Positions 9,236-16,717 of a stretch of 64,000 nucleotides of DNA are shown here, piece by piece. This stretch comes from JAGDMS01 sp050015455 (GTDB taxonomy: Bacteria; Desulfobacterota; Binatia; HRBIN30): assembly GCA_050015455.1 (NCBI GenBank), contig JBEKBJ010000001.1:1-64000 (forward strand), written 5' to 3'. The translations under genes and the position numbers were made by a program. The notes beneath the pieces were generated by a model. It had not been told where the DNA came from. It worked only from the letters and a program-made list of their open reading frames with translations, and did no database searches. How positions within the stretch are numbered: position 1 is the first letter of the stretch; each line of letters opens with the position of its first letter.

Positions 9236-9390
9236 GGCACACTGATTCCGAGTCGTCGCCGCCAGCTCACGCCTTGATGCGGCGCCTGAGACCGTCGGGC
9301 CTCACATATTCGGTACGAGCTAGGCATTTTTTGGACCTTGACGTGTACGGAGAACGTGGTGTATGCGACTGGTTGGTGGGCGAGGTGATT

Positions 9391-12234
9391 GTGGCGCGGT
9401 CCCTAATTCCCCTGGACTTCAGTTCAACTCTGCTGCGAGTTGCGTGTGCCGTTTCACTCGCGGCCGTGGCGGTGATCTTCGCCGCGTGCGGTGGTGGTGA
9501 AACAAGCGGCGGGGCTTCGACCGGCGGGTTGACCTTGCAAGCCCAGTGGGAACAGTCCTCACACACGAGCTCCGCCAGCTCACAATTCCGGCCTGAGGTA
9601 TTCACCTCCGAGATCCCGCCGAGCGTTTCGCTCGTCGAGGTGCGGGTGGACGGCAACGGACGGTCGCCCGTGCGCTGTTTCGTAGATCCACTCCAGACGC
9701 GTAGCGTGAGCATCGGTGGCCTGGCGATCGGTCCCGCCAACGTACAGGTTCTCGGTTACGATATTCCCGCGCCGGCCGAGACCGCCACGCTGAACTGCAA
9801 TATCCTGCCACCGCCGCTGAATGCCGCGGACGTTCCACCGTCATACAAGAGCGCCGCGGTCGCTGGGAACATTCCGCAGGGCCGCACAGCAGACGCGGGC
9901 GTCGTGCAGGTCTTGGCGCAACCGTTCGTGACCGATTTCGTTCCGGCGCCTGGCGCAGCCGACGTGAACCCTGCGGCAGCGGTATCGTTTGTGCTCGGCA
10001 CCGCTGTCAGTGCCATCAACATCGCGAGCATCAACATCAGCGTTGGGGAGGTGGACGCCGTCGTTGCCGGCGTGTCACAAGCGGGGGCGTCGCTAACTCA
10101 ATGTGATGACAGCGGGCAGACTCCTTGCGGGACTTCCGATCGGCAGCTCACTGGGTTTCTGTTCTCATATCAGCCGCTGGCGCCGTTTCCGGCGAGCAGC
10201 ACCATTGGCGTGGAGGTCAGTGCCAGCGATTCCGATCCGAACCAAACACGCGCCTTCAGCGGCTTCCAATACAGCTTTAGCACCGGTGTGACCGTGGCGA
10301 CGCCAACGGAAACGAGTGTGCCCTCGCCGACTGCTACCGCAACCGCGCCGGCCTCCGCCACGCCGACGGAGACAGTTTCCCCGGTCGCGACGGCGACGCC
10401 GACGCGGACCGCGAGCGAGACGCCAACAGCCACGGCGACCCGCACGAGGACACCGACCGTTACCGCGACGGCCACTCCGACTGCGACGCCGAGCACGCCG
10501 ACGGCGACCAAGACCTCGACGGTCACTGCATCGGCGACGGCCACCGAGACGCCGACCGTGCCGCCGACGCCGACTGAAACACCGACCGAGACCTCAAGCC
10601 CCACCGCGGTACCTTCCGCTGCCCCAACCGAGACACCGACGGCGACGGCATCGGAGACAGCGACGGAAACGGCAGTGCCTTCAGTGACGGCGACGGCCAC
10701 CGAAACGTCGACTGCTGCGACTGCGACGGAAACGCCGACGGCGACGGTGACGGAGACGCCGACGGAAACCGCGACGCCGTCGGAGACGCCGACAGCAACC
10801 GAGACGTCAACCGCGGCACCGGCAACGGAGACACCGACGGCAGCGGTGATAGAGACGCCGACGGAGGGCGCGACGCCGTCAGAGACGCCGACAGCAACCG
10901 AGACGTCAACCGCGACGACGGCAACAGAGACACCTACGGCAGCGGTGATAGAGACGCCGACGGAGGTCGTGACGCCATCAGAGACACCGACAGCAACCGA
11001 GACCTCGACGGCGGCGCCGGAAACGGAAACCCCGACGCCAACGGCGAGCGAGGCGCCGACGGAAGTCGTGACGCCATCAGAGACACCGACAGCAACCGAG
11101 ACGTCGACGGCTGCGCCGGCAACGGAGACACCTACGGCAGCGGTGATAGAGACGCCGACGGAAGTCGAGACCCCAACAGAGACACCGACGGCAACACCCA
11201 GCGCCACGGTCACCGAAACCATGCCACCGACGCCGAGCCCAACCCCGACAGCGACGTTTGGGCCTCCGTCGCTGGCCTACGTCAGCAATACCGGTGACAA
11301 CACCGTGTCCGTGATCGATACGGTCAGCAATCAGGTGATCCAGACGATTGCCACTGGCTTCGGATCCTTCGGCGTGGCGGTGAATGCCTCAGGATCACGG
11401 GCGTATGTCACAAACCTCTTCGGAAACAGCTTGTCTGTTATCGATACAGCAGCCAATGTGGCAACCGCGACGGTCTCAGTCGGCAGCTTCCCGAGAGGGG
11501 TTGCTGTTAACTTGGCGGGGACGTGTGTGTTCGTGAGCAACAACTACAGCAACTCGGTATTCGTGATCGACACGGATCCGACGAGTGCGGATCTCGATAA
11601 AGTCATCGCTACTGTGCCCGTAGGGGGCGGGCCCGACGGGCTTGCCGTCGATGATGCCGGCAAGCGTGTCTACGTCGCCGGATCGAGATTTGGTAACAAT
11701 GCGGTGTCGGTGATCGACGCCGACGAGACCAGCCCTTCGGCGTACACGGTGATTGCGACCATTCCGGTCGGGACGCAGCCGACGGGTATCGCCGTCAACC
11801 CAGCCGCTGCCCGTGTGTATGCGACCAATTGGGGTGACGCCTCCGTTTCGGTGATCGATATCGATCCGGGCAGCGAGGAAGTGAACACGGTGATCGCGAC
11901 CGTTCTAGTAGGGGCTCAACCCTTTGGGCTTGATGTCAATCCCGCGGGGACGCGAGTATACGTCGCCAACAGCGCCGACAGCACACTGTCGATCATCGAC
12001 ACTGCTGCCGGTAGCCCAACGGAGAATACGGTGCTGGCGACGGTGAACGTCAGTTCCGGTCCAATCGGAGTCAGCGTTGACCCGGGGGGCACGCGCGTGT
12101 ACGTCGCCTGCTTCGACAGCGACGAGGTCACTGTGGTTGACGCCAGCGGGAATCCTGTTACCAGCGTGCCGGTGGGTAGTGGGCCTGCCGCCTTTGGGCG
12201 GTTCATCGGACCGCCTCCTGCAGTGGGGCCGTGA
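9391..12234 (+). CDS. YVTN-type beta-propeller surface lipoprotein with Thr-rich linker
   Basis: A 947-residue predicted lipoprotein. The GTG at 9391 is preceded by GAGG, and the N-terminus (LLRVACAVSLAAVAVIFAAC then GGG) ends in a good lipobox with the lipidated Cys at about residue 33. A beta-rich domain follows to about residue 300, with an Ig-like part near FVTDFVPAPGAADVNP. A Thr/Glu/Pro linker of about 310 residues comes next, then a C-terminal propeller of about 330 residues. The propeller repeats YVSN...VSVIDT...VGxxPxGVAV roughly every 45-55 residues, about seven blades. YVTN propellers occur in surface-layer and binding proteins; the ligand is unknown. An upstream extension of the frame adds no signal-peptide features. 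Confidence 0.82.
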   Translation: MARSLIPLDFSSTLLRVACAVSLAAVAVIFAACGGGETSGGASTGGLTLQAQWEQSSHTSSASSQFRPEVFTSEIPPSVSLVEVRVDGNGRSPVRCFVDPLQTRSVSIGGLAIGPANVQVLGYDIPAPAETATLNCNILPPPLNAADVPPSYKSAAVAGNIPQGRTADAGVVQVLAQPFVTDFVPAPGAADVNPAAAVSFVLGTAVSAINIASINISVGEVDAVVAGVSQAGASLTQCDDSGQTPCGTSDRQLTGFLFSYQPLAPFPASSTIGVEVSASDSDPNQTRAFSGFQYSFSTGVTVATPTETSVPSPTATATAPASATPTETVSPVATATPTRTASETPTATATRTRTPTVTATATPTATPSTPTATKTSTVTASATATETPTVPPTPTETPTETSSPTAVPSAAPTETPTATASETATETAVPSVTATATETSTAATATETPTATVTETPTETATPSETPTATETSTAAPATETPTAAVIETPTEGATPSETPTATETSTATTATETPTAAVIETPTEVVTPSETPTATETSTAAPETETPTPTASEAPTEVVTPSETPTATETSTAAPATETPTAAVIETPTEVETPTETPTATPSATVTETMPPTPSPTPTATFGPPSLAYVSNTGDNTVSVIDTVSNQVIQTIATGFGSFGVAVNASGSRAYVTNLFGNSLSVIDTAANVATATVSVGSFPRGVAVNLAGTCVFVSNNYSNSVFVIDTDPTSADLDKVIATVPVGGGPDGLAVDDAGKRVYVAGSRFGNNAVSVIDADETSPSAYTVIATIPVGTQPTGIAVNPAAARVYATNWGDASVSVIDIDPGSEEVNTVIATVLVGAQPFGLDVNPAGTRVYVANSADSTLSIIDTAAGSPTENTVLATVNVSSGPIGVSVDPGGTRVYVACFDSDEVTVVDASGNPVTSVPVGSGPAAFGRFIGPPPAVGP
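10311..11262 (+). repeat. coding repeats for the Thr/Glu/Pro linker
   Basis: Degenerate short repeats of ACGCCGACGG and GAGACACCGACGGC type fill this stretch. Between about 10740 and 11190 a higher-order unit of roughly 100 bases recurs about four times. Each unit encodes ETPTATETSTA, then ETPTAAVIETPTE or a close variant. The near-identity of the units suggests recent expansion and likely length variation between strains. Confidence 0.75.
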
Positions 12235-12270
12235 CGTGGCGAATGAGAGCAATTCCTGAGGCAAGCTGCC

Positions 12271-13803
12271 GTGATCAATAGGATCAGCATCGGTTCGGTG
12301 TGCATAGCTGTGGCGTTGGTACTCTCGGGCGTGCCGGCCAGGGCCAACATGCGCTCCCAGGCGTTGTACGCGCGCGCGTTGGTTCCCTTTGATAACGGCG
12401 AGTGGGAGAAAGCGTACGGTTTGTTCAACCAGGCCGTCGAGGCCGATCCCTCCGATGTGCTCGCTCTCTATTACCGAGGGCTGACTCAGGCGCGTCGCGG
12501 GATGCTGGCGCCGGCGATCCAAGACATGGAGCAGGCCTTGAAGCTGAGCCCGGGGCTGCCGCACGCAGCGCTGGATCTGGGCGTTGCCTATTTCGATGCC
12601 GGACAATACACGACTGCACGAGCCTGGCTGCAGCGCGCCCATGAGCAGCCGGCGGACCGCTTCATCGCTGCATATTTCCTCGGGCTGACGCTGTACCGGC
12701 TCGGAGACTATGCCGCGGCGCAAGCCGCCTTCAAGGAGGCCGAACCCGACCCGGAGCTACGGGCGCTGGCGCACTACTATGAAGGTTTGGCGTTGCTGAA
12801 GCTGGGCAAGCCCGGCGTAGCGCGCGGAGAGCTGGCGGAGGCGGCGCGAGAACAGCCACAGACGGAGATCGGCGGCATCGCACAGGAATACACCAGGGGT
12901 GAGGCCCGCCAGCCTCCCGCCGCCGTCGCTGCCGCGCGTAAGAAGCCGTGGTCGGCGTACGCGGGATTGGCGTTTCAGTACGACAGCAACGTGGCGCTGG
13001 CACCTTCCGACTCCGGCCTGAAGACGGAACAAGGCATCAGCCGCCAGTCGGACGGGCGCACTGCCATCGAGGCCGGTGGCGATTATGTGCTGCTCGACAG
13101 CAATCTGGGATCGGTGCGGGCCGAGTATGATTTCTATCAGAGCGTGCATTTTCACCTGACCGATTTCGACCTACAGGGGCACCGGGTGCTGCTCGACGCC
13201 GGCGCCCAGCCGGCGCCATTCGGCTACGGCCTGGCCTTGACCTATGATTTCTACGCGCTCGACTACCGATCGTTCTTCCAAGAGGGGTTGGTCACTCCCT
13301 GGGTTGCTTACGCCGAGAGCCGAGGTGCGGTGACGCAGGCGTACTACACGTTTCGCAATCGCGACTTCTTTCGCGAGCCGTACGACCCCGGTCGCAACGG
13401 CAACGATAACGCCTTCGGGTTACGCCAGTATCTCTCCCTCGGCGCTGTCGACCGTGTGCTGAGCTTCGGTTACCAATTCGATTCCGAAAGCACCACCGCA
13501 AACGATTTCGATTACACCGCGAACCAGGGCGACATCGAGGTGGCATTTCCGGTCATGAACTTGGCCACGGTGCAACTCGGGTATCTCTTCCGCCTAGAGG
13601 ACTACCGGCATCCCAACAGTCGCGCCTACTTTGCCTTCCGGCGGCACGACAACGAGCATCAGGTCGCGCTGGCGGTGTCGCACAACTTGACAGAGCACGT
13701 GGCACTCACGCTGGCCTACATCGGAGTCTTCAACAATTCTAACATCACGGCGTTCGAGTACGATCGCCATATCGTCTCCGGCGGAGTACGGGTCGCGTTT
13801 TGA
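12271..13803 (+). CDS. TPR protein with C-terminal outer-membrane beta-barrel
   Basis: A 510-residue exported protein. A signal peptide (IAVALVLSGVPARA) is followed by about five tetratricopeptide repeats over residues 30-210, for example ALYYRGLTQARRGMLAPAIQDM. The remainder of about 280 residues is rich in alternating aromatic strands (YAGLAFQYDSNVALA) and ends in GGVRVAF, the terminal Phe expected of an outer-membrane barrel. Such proteins usually display or assemble partners at the outer membrane; the partner here is unknown. The start is GTG at 12271. The FecR protein gene follows at once, with its ribosome binding site overlapping this stop codon, so the two are probably translated together. 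Confidence 0.8.
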   Translation: MINRISIGSVCIAVALVLSGVPARANMRSQALYARALVPFDNGEWEKAYGLFNQAVEADPSDVLALYYRGLTQARRGMLAPAIQDMEQALKLSPGLPHAALDLGVAYFDAGQYTTARAWLQRAHEQPADRFIAAYFLGLTLYRLGDYAAAQAAFKEAEPDPELRALAHYYEGLALLKLGKPGVARGELAEAAREQPQTEIGGIAQEYTRGEARQPPAAVAAARKKPWSAYAGLAFQYDSNVALAPSDSGLKTEQGISRQSDGRTAIEAGGDYVLLDSNLGSVRAEYDFYQSVHFHLTDFDLQGHRVLLDAGAQPAPFGYGLALTYDFYALDYRSFFQEGLVTPWVAYAESRGAVTQAYYTFRNRDFFREPYDPGRNGNDNAFGLRQYLSLGAVDRVLSFGYQFDSESTTANDFDYTANQGDIEVAFPVMNLATVQLGYLFRLEDYRHPNSRAYFAFRRHDNEHQVALAVSHNLTEHVALTLAYIGVFNNSNITAFEYDRHIVSGGVRVAF

Positions 13804-13811
13804 GGTTGAAC

Positions 13812-14699
13812 ATGGGCTACAGGATAAACCGCTCAATCCTTTGCTCGCTCGCCATCGCGTGTATTACCGCCGCCAGCGTTCAGGCGCAGGAAACCGGACG
13901 GGTGGCGGCGATACTCGGGACGGTGCAGATCGCACGGGGCGGCACGTCGCAGATGGCAAGTATCGGCGCCCCGGTGTTCGCCGGTGATCGGCTGACGACA
14001 GGAAGCACTGACCAGGCCAAGGTCGTTTTCGAAGACGACTCGGTCATTGACGTGGGGCCAGGCACCGAGGTGTTGCTGGCGAAACAAGTCTTCGACCGGA
14101 CGTCGCACCGCCTGGGGTCGCTCTTGCATCTGAGCAACGGCAAGTTGCGGGCGTGGGTGGGCGAGGCCTATCGCGAGGCACGATCGCGGTACGAAGTTGA
14201 GACCCCGACGGCGATCACCACCGTGCGCGGGACGGAGTTCATTGTCGCATACGACAGCGCCGCAGAAGTCACCAAAGTCATCTGCATAACCGGCGAAATC
14301 GAAGTGGCGGGCACGCTCGGGGTGATCGGCGGTCGGGTGCAGCTGCCAGCGCAGTCTGGCACTGAGGTCGCCAAGGGCCGCTTCCCGAGCCCACCTGAGC
14401 GCGTAGGCGAGGCGCCGATGCGGCAATATTTAGCCGGCCTCGAGCTGGTGGGGACGGGACACCGAGATGGGTTGAGCGTAGCACACCCCGCTCTTTCTGG
14501 GCGACCGTTGACGGCTCAAGACGTGCCGGGGCCGCCCGCAAAGGCGGCAGCCCCTGAAGGCCTGACGGTACGTGGCTTGCAAGAGTCTCTGGCCGACCGG
14601 CTGTCACCCGATGTGCGTGCCAACACGCAGCCGTTGCTTGATTTCAAGCTTACCCCACCGGACCATGTGCCCACTGGCAACGTCAACGTTCAGTTCTAA
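13812..14699 (+). CDS. exported FecR-domain protein
   Basis: A 295-residue protein with a signal peptide (SLAIACITAASVQA). A FecR domain lies at about residues 35-165: GTVQIARGG, a GDRLTTGSTDQAKVVFEDDS core and the conserved TPTAITTVRGTEF motif. In iron regulation FecR relays signals to a sigma factor, but stand-alone periplasmic FecR domains beside TPR/barrel proteins are common and of unknown role. No sigma factor or inner-membrane anchor is present here. The ATG at 13812 has GAGG at 13802-13805 overlapping the previous stop; a TTG four codons upstream is less likely. The C-terminal 130 residues are Pro-rich and unrecognised. Confidence 0.82.
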   Translation: MGYRINRSILCSLAIACITAASVQAQETGRVAAILGTVQIARGGTSQMASIGAPVFAGDRLTTGSTDQAKVVFEDDSVIDVGPGTEVLLAKQVFDRTSHRLGSLLHLSNGKLRAWVGEAYREARSRYEVETPTAITTVRGTEFIVAYDSAAEVTKVICITGEIEVAGTLGVIGGRVQLPAQSGTEVAKGRFPSPPERVGEAPMRQYLAGLELVGTGHRDGLSVAHPALSGRPLTAQDVPGPPAKAAAPEGLTVRGLQESLADRLSPDVRANTQPLLDFKLTPPDHVPTGNVNVQF

Positions 14700-14838
14700 C
14701 ATGACAATGGGACAACCGACCGAGGCAATTGTTGGAAACGCCTTTTGTTATTTAACCACCGGGACCTTGCGGCTTCCGACGTTTTGTGCAATGAAATAAA
14801 GCTCAAGGTGATTCCAGTGGCGGGAAGGAGGTGACACG

Positions 14839-15093
14839 ATGCGGTTTGGACTGAAGACACAGATTGCTGCAGCAGCTGTGGGCGCATTGTTGCTCGCCAG
14901 CACTAGCATTGGCTGTGCAGCGAAGCAGCCGGAAGATGGCATGGCGGCCCGAGTTGAGGCGGCAGCCAACAAGGCAGAGATGGCGGCCAATAAGGCGGAG
15001 GCAGCTGCGCGTAGCGCTTCAGAGTCGGCTCAGCGCGCTGAGGCGGCTGCACAGAAAGCCGAAGCGATCTTTCAAAAGCACATGAGGAAGTAA
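14839..15093 (+). CDS. small alanine-zipper lipoprotein (Lpp-like)
   Basis: An 84-residue lipoprotein. A signal peptide with lipobox (STSIGC) is followed by about 55 residues of Ala-rich helix with the repeat AANKAEAAARSASESAQRAEAA, a heptad-like alanine zipper as in Lpp-type envelope lipoproteins. The C-terminus is HMRK; a terminal Lys is what allows Lpp to be linked to peptidoglycan. It is preceded by a very strong ribosome binding site (AAGGAGGTGA) and followed by an intrinsic terminator, suggesting an abundant monocistronic product. A role in tethering the outer membrane to the wall is inferred from the family. Confidence 0.82.
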   Translation: MRFGLKTQIAAAAVGALLLASTSIGCAAKQPEDGMAARVEAAANKAEMAANKAEAAARSASESAQRAEAAAQKAEAIFQKHMRK

Positions 15094-15120
15094 GAGCCGG
15101 GCAATTCTCACAAATGGGCA

Positions 15121-15150
15121 AAAGGGCGATCCTGTGCGGTCGCCTTTTTT
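15121..15150 (+). terminator. intrinsic terminator after the alanine-zipper lipoprotein gene
   Basis: The stem GGCGATCC/GGTCGCC (one bulged T) with a TGTGC loop is followed directly by six T residues at 15145-15150. It lies about 30 bases after the lipoprotein stop codon. Confidence 0.85.
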
Positions 15151-15271
15151 GCTGCGGCCTGCCCTTACCCAATGGCGTTGACTCGGAGGCGTCGTCGAAC
15201 GTCACCAAGGTCTTCAGCGCTCTCGTCTCTCCCACGCTGACTTCGTGCAGCCAGCGCGCTATAGACAACCT

Positions 15272-16678
15272 ATGCCCGCAGGATCGACGCTGGCCGAGCG
15301 GCACCCGGCACTCGCTACGTTGGTACGTGCGGCAGCGGCGGGTGAGTTCAAGCCGGTATACCTGTTCGTCGGTGAGCCCTTTGAAACAAGACCGGCCGCT
15401 CACGCGCTGCTCGATGCGTTGGTGCCCGTGTCCCGCCGCGCCTTCAACCTCGAGACCTACGACGGGCGCACCACGGCGCTGTCGCAAGTCATCGACAGTT
15501 TGCGCACGCCGGCCTTCTTTCCCGGCGTCAAGGTCGTGTGGGTGCGCGAAACCACTGCGTTCATATCGGGTGATAAACGGGCGGACATCACCGCGGCCTT
15601 GTTCCGAGCATGGAACGAAGGTCGCGAGCAGGATGCGGCTGAGAAACTCCTCACCTTGGTCGCTTTGGCGGGCTGGTCGGACGAACAATTCCGCGATACC
15701 CGCTGGACAAGCGCCGCCAAGACCCCTGTACGCGACGTCTTCGGGACAGCCCTGGATGCCGAGCAGCTGAGCCAGCTCGCCGCGGTGCATGCTGCCTGTC
15801 TGGCGCGCGACCTCGGTATCCGCGCCCATGGCGATGAAAGCAATGAACTGCTCACCTTCATCGAGGCCGGCGTGCCGCCGCTAGCCGTGCTGCTGTTCAC
15901 CGCCTCCGCCATAGACGCCCGCAAGCGGCTGTCGAAGCGGCTGCGCGACCTCGGCGCGGTGGTCGATCTCAGCACCGAGCGCGAGCGCAGCGGCGCGTTG
16001 AGTCGCGACACGGTCGTGGATATTGTGCGTCATATCGCCCGCCAATTCGGCAAGCAGCTGGCGCCGGCGACGGAGGACCTGATTCTGCTGCGGGCGGGCA
16101 ACGAACCAGCGGTACTGGCGATGGAAATGGAAAAGCTCTGTCTCTATGCCGGTGAGCGTCCGGCGCTCACGGAGGACGACGTGCGCGTCGTGTTTCGGGA
16201 CATGGCGGAATCGTGGATCTTCGACTTTACCGCGACACTCGCGTCACGCCAGCTGGGACGGGCACTGCCGTTGCTCCGTGGCCTTTTGGAGCAGAGTGAA
16301 CCACCGCTGCGCCTGTTGGGGATGATGGCGCGTGAGGTACGCTTGCTGTTGATCGCGCGGGAGTGCTTGAACGATGCCGTCCGGGGCACGTGGCGGGCCG
16401 ACATCTCGTTCAATATGTTTCAGAGCCGCGTTCTGCCGCACCTCGACGCGGAAACGCGTGAGGCCTTCGGCAACGCGCATCCGTTCTCCCTCTATCGCCG
16501 GTTCCAGGACGCCAGTCGCGTCGACCGCCGAGCACTACGCGGCGCGCTGACGCAGCTGTCGGACCTCGACGTGCGCTTCAAGTCGTCGCGCGGCGATCCG
16601 GCGATCCTGCTGGAAGCGTTTGTCATTGCTTGGTGTCGGTCCGGCTCGCCCGCACAGCGGGCGCCGCGGCGAGCGTGA
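15272..16678 (+). CDS. holA: DNA polymerase III delta subunit (clamp loader)
   Basis: The product is the delta subunit that opens the sliding clamp during replication. The protein of 468 residues has the delta layout. The N-terminal AAA-like domain contains KPVYLFVGEPF and LRTPAFFPGVKVVWVRE. A middle domain contains ELLTFIEAGVPPLAVLLFTAS, and a long lid region has MEMEKLCLYAG and MAESWIFDFTATLASRQLGRALPLLRGLL. The collar domain has LRLLGMMAREVRLLLIARE. It is longer than the usual 340 residues because of an insert of about 60 residues after residue 100. The ATG at 15272 is used; a GTG nine codons upstream is also possible. Confidence 0.85.
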   Translation: MPAGSTLAERHPALATLVRAAAAGEFKPVYLFVGEPFETRPAAHALLDALVPVSRRAFNLETYDGRTTALSQVIDSLRTPAFFPGVKVVWVRETTAFISGDKRADITAALFRAWNEGREQDAAEKLLTLVALAGWSDEQFRDTRWTSAAKTPVRDVFGTALDAEQLSQLAAVHAACLARDLGIRAHGDESNELLTFIEAGVPPLAVLLFTASAIDARKRLSKRLRDLGAVVDLSTERERSGALSRDTVVDIVRHIARQFGKQLAPATEDLILLRAGNEPAVLAMEMEKLCLYAGERPALTEDDVRVVFRDMAESWIFDFTATLASRQLGRALPLLRGLLEQSEPPLRLLGMMAREVRLLLIARECLNDAVRGTWRADISFNMFQSRVLPHLDAETREAFGNAHPFSLYRRFQDASRVDRRALRGALTQLSDLDVRFKSSRGDPAILLEAFVIAWCRSGSPAQRAPRRA

Positions 16679-16717
16679 CATCGTCTTGAATTCGCGCGGC
16701 ACCGTTCTTCTCCTTGC

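Noticed and set aside
10170..11222. Long antisense frame of Val/Ser/Gly repeats opposite the Thr-rich linker
   Set aside because: It is forced open by the repeat composition of the sense linker; no start signal or family. The same applies to antisense frames at 5944-6762 and 3135-3716, and to sense/antisense frames at 21567-22202.
15114..15770. 218-codon frame overlapping the start of holA
   Set aside because: It lies in another frame over the holA coding region; holA motifs and length are convincing and this frame has none.
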